The notes under the pieces: generated by a model
What the model saw: only the letters and a program-made list of their open reading frames with translations
Databases searched by the model: none
What the model was told of the DNA's origin: nothing
In this document: positions 52,701 to 55,700 of the stretch, in pieces
Layout: each line of letters begins with the position of its first letter
Position numbering within the stretch: position 1 is the stretch's first letter
Assembly: GCF_004798865.1 (NCBI RefSeq)
Contig: NW_025336481.1
Coordinates: 39,465,619 to 39,529,618 of the forward strand
Reading direction: 5' to 3'
Origin: Varanus komodoensis
Taxonomy: Eukaryota; Chordata; Lepidosauria; Squamata; Varanidae
DNA: 64,000 bases
Translations under genes and position numbers: made by a program

Positions 52701-55700
52701 TGAAAGGGTGGCCTGAACATTTTATAGACAGTTTGCAAGAAGCTTCTCCGGATAGCAGCAACATCAAAAGCCACTCATTTAAAGCAGCCTCATATACAAC
52801 ACACACTCCTTGGAAAATCAGAGATGTGTAGCCTACTATAATAGCTAAATACTGAGATTTGGGATTAGTGAATTATGCCCTTTACAATCAAATATATAGC
52901 TCTAGGGACAATCACAGAACTTCTACAAGAGTCATGCATGCCAGAAAATCTAGTAATAGTTTCTCATGGGAAAGTGCTTACTGTTCCCTGACCATTGATC
53001 TAATGCCTGGATATAGAACTCTCTCCTCTGCTGTTCATGTAGGTTGACAAGCAGAGGAGCAATCAAATGTAAAATTTTATAATATCCCAGTAGACAGTGC
53101 AAATTTGCTTGAAACATGCAAATAGAAGAAGCAGTGCACCATTTGACTTATTCCATATGAAATAAGATCAGCTTGGAAAGAGGAGCCGATTGTGAACACA
53201 TATCAGTAGTAGGTGCAGATTTCTATTTGTTCCAAGACTGCAATTCTTAGTTTCCAATACTGTTTAATCACATTTTATTATACTCAAGTTTTTAAATTAC
53301 AATCATTTTTGCTATTACAAAATACCAATCCCTGCATTAATTCCTGTGTCCTTAATGTGCAATTAACAGAATCCTCTCTCTACCAAGTGAAAACGCAGTA
53401 TTTCATGAGGAACTGCAACATTTGTCAAGGCTTAGTCTAAAATCATTAAATTGGGTTTTAAAAAATCCCAGGATATCTGCTCAGGATCCTAAACACATTG
53501 GAGTGGAATCTAGGAACTGAAATATCTTCTCAACTCTGAACATGTAAAATGCAGGCTTCTCTAAAATATTTTTCCAGCACAGTCTTTATATATTATTATA
53601 ATTCATACAAATCCATACCGCAAAGGCTAGGGTTAATTAATGCTTCAATTATTGCTTTAATGTACTTTGTAAAGAAATTCTATTATCTATATAAGTACAT
53701 GTAAAACACACAGATTGACAAAATATATATTTAAATCCTGATCTCAAACTACACAGAGATATGTCCAGCAGTCTCCCATTGAAAGGCTTACATTAATTTC
53801 CCACATAATTTTTCACACACTATTTAGCCTGCATTTTCAGGATAACTTTGTAATCAGCAGAAAGTCCTAAAACATGAGATGTCTGGTTCCTGCCCTGGCC
53901 AGCAGAGAACAGGAATTCCAAAGGTTACAAGGAAGGTAGGCCAGGATTAAATAATGCTAAACTGGAGATAAAAAGCTGCTGAAAAAGCCTAGCCCGGTGG
54001 TCAACTTTGCTATTAAAAATCAAGTTTGTCACATATTGTACATTCCAGCTGCAAGTGAATTCTGCAGAGTGTTATTTTCAAAGGCAGACACTTAACTTGG
54101 GCAGTATTTCATAGTCTGCACTTTAAAACATTATCTGAATAGCTTTGTCTCATCTCTGTTAATAAAATCAGGCAGCACCCAAATTCACTTTTACTTTGAT
54201 TACAGCAACTGATAACAAGTAATAAGCTAAATAAGGGATGACTCTCCTGTTTGTCTACATGTAGCTTCTATAGCCATACCAGATACACTCTACTTCCACA
54301 GCCAAACGTTTCCTATCCAATAGTTAAAAGAAACCAATTTTTTTGTTCAAAAGGCTTGCACTTTGTACTATCTTTCAGTGAGGCATCTTATTAAATCTTT
54401 TATTCTCCTGGTAGACAAAAGATACCAAACTAATACAGGAACTGAACAAAGTAAACCCAATTTGCAGGAGAGGAAACCATTGGGAAAAAATAATTTATTT
54501 CTTTTTGAACCTGGTGTCCTCCAGAAATGTTGGACAACAAATCCTCTAATTGGAGTTGCAGTCAACACATCAGGAGGGCAGTATGTTGAGAAACACTGGT
54601 CTAACACTTCAGTTATAAAGCAGCACCCGGTACTGCCTGAGCACCAGCAGGACATAACACTCACTCATGGGAAGTCTGCTTTGGACAGGAATGGGAAATG
54701 CTTGCTTCTGGAATAGAACAGGTCAACAGAGCTCTGTTACGTGAGCTCTGCTGCATGAATGCTTCTGCTGATTTGGGAGCTTGATCTATGAAATGTAAAA
54801 CCTCTGTGACTTAAGCTGTTGGTCCCACCTGTGCAATGGAAACTGTGGGTGTACCATGGCCCCACAGGATACTACCCATAATTTCTCAAGCCGTCTTAAA
54901 ACGTTTTAAAATCTTCGAATGTTCCATGGAAGGGCAACAATTCTGTTCCTTCACATAAGTACTGCTACGTAATTCTATCCAAAACATTAAAATAGACTTA
55001 TTTGACTTTCCAAAAACTAGAAGCAGAACCCATTCCAGCCTCTCAGAGTGTATTCAGTCACCGATGGGCCAAGAAAAAAGCAGGGCCAAATAAAGGTTTT
55101 TGTGGCACAAAAGAATTATTGCTTTCACACAAGGAAGGAATCAAACTTAAAATTAAACAGAATGCCTTCAACAATATACAGCTTGCTTTAACAGCCCCAT
55201 TCCAAAACTACTGGCAGGAAAAGCAAATTTTTGGCATAGGATCCCACAACATGCCAACACCAAGATCACCCAGAATTAAAAGCTATGGCTCTGCTTAGCT
55301 GTAAAAGACACCAAGAAATCATCTATAGCAGCCACAGTTCGAAAATGTCAATGAGATTTTGATGTTTTGCTATTCAGATACCATGCTGAGAACCAGGGAA
55401 ACACCGTATTCAGAGTTCAGGCGAACACAGAAATCCAGTTAATAGACTCTTCTAAATATTGATAATGTTCTACCTAATTCACTGAATGGCACAGATATTA
55501 TGGTCAAATTTTTAAATTACTAAGGAAATCCTAAACTGAGTGTCTGTGTTTTCCTGGACTAGATTTAGAACAATAGTCTTACCAAAATTAGTTTGAAGGC
55601 TCTTATCTCCCAAACCACAAAACAAGTATTTTCTTCACACATACCAGCCCCCAAACTCTCTGCCAGAACAGTGTTACAAAGTTGTTACTGTTGTGTCAAT

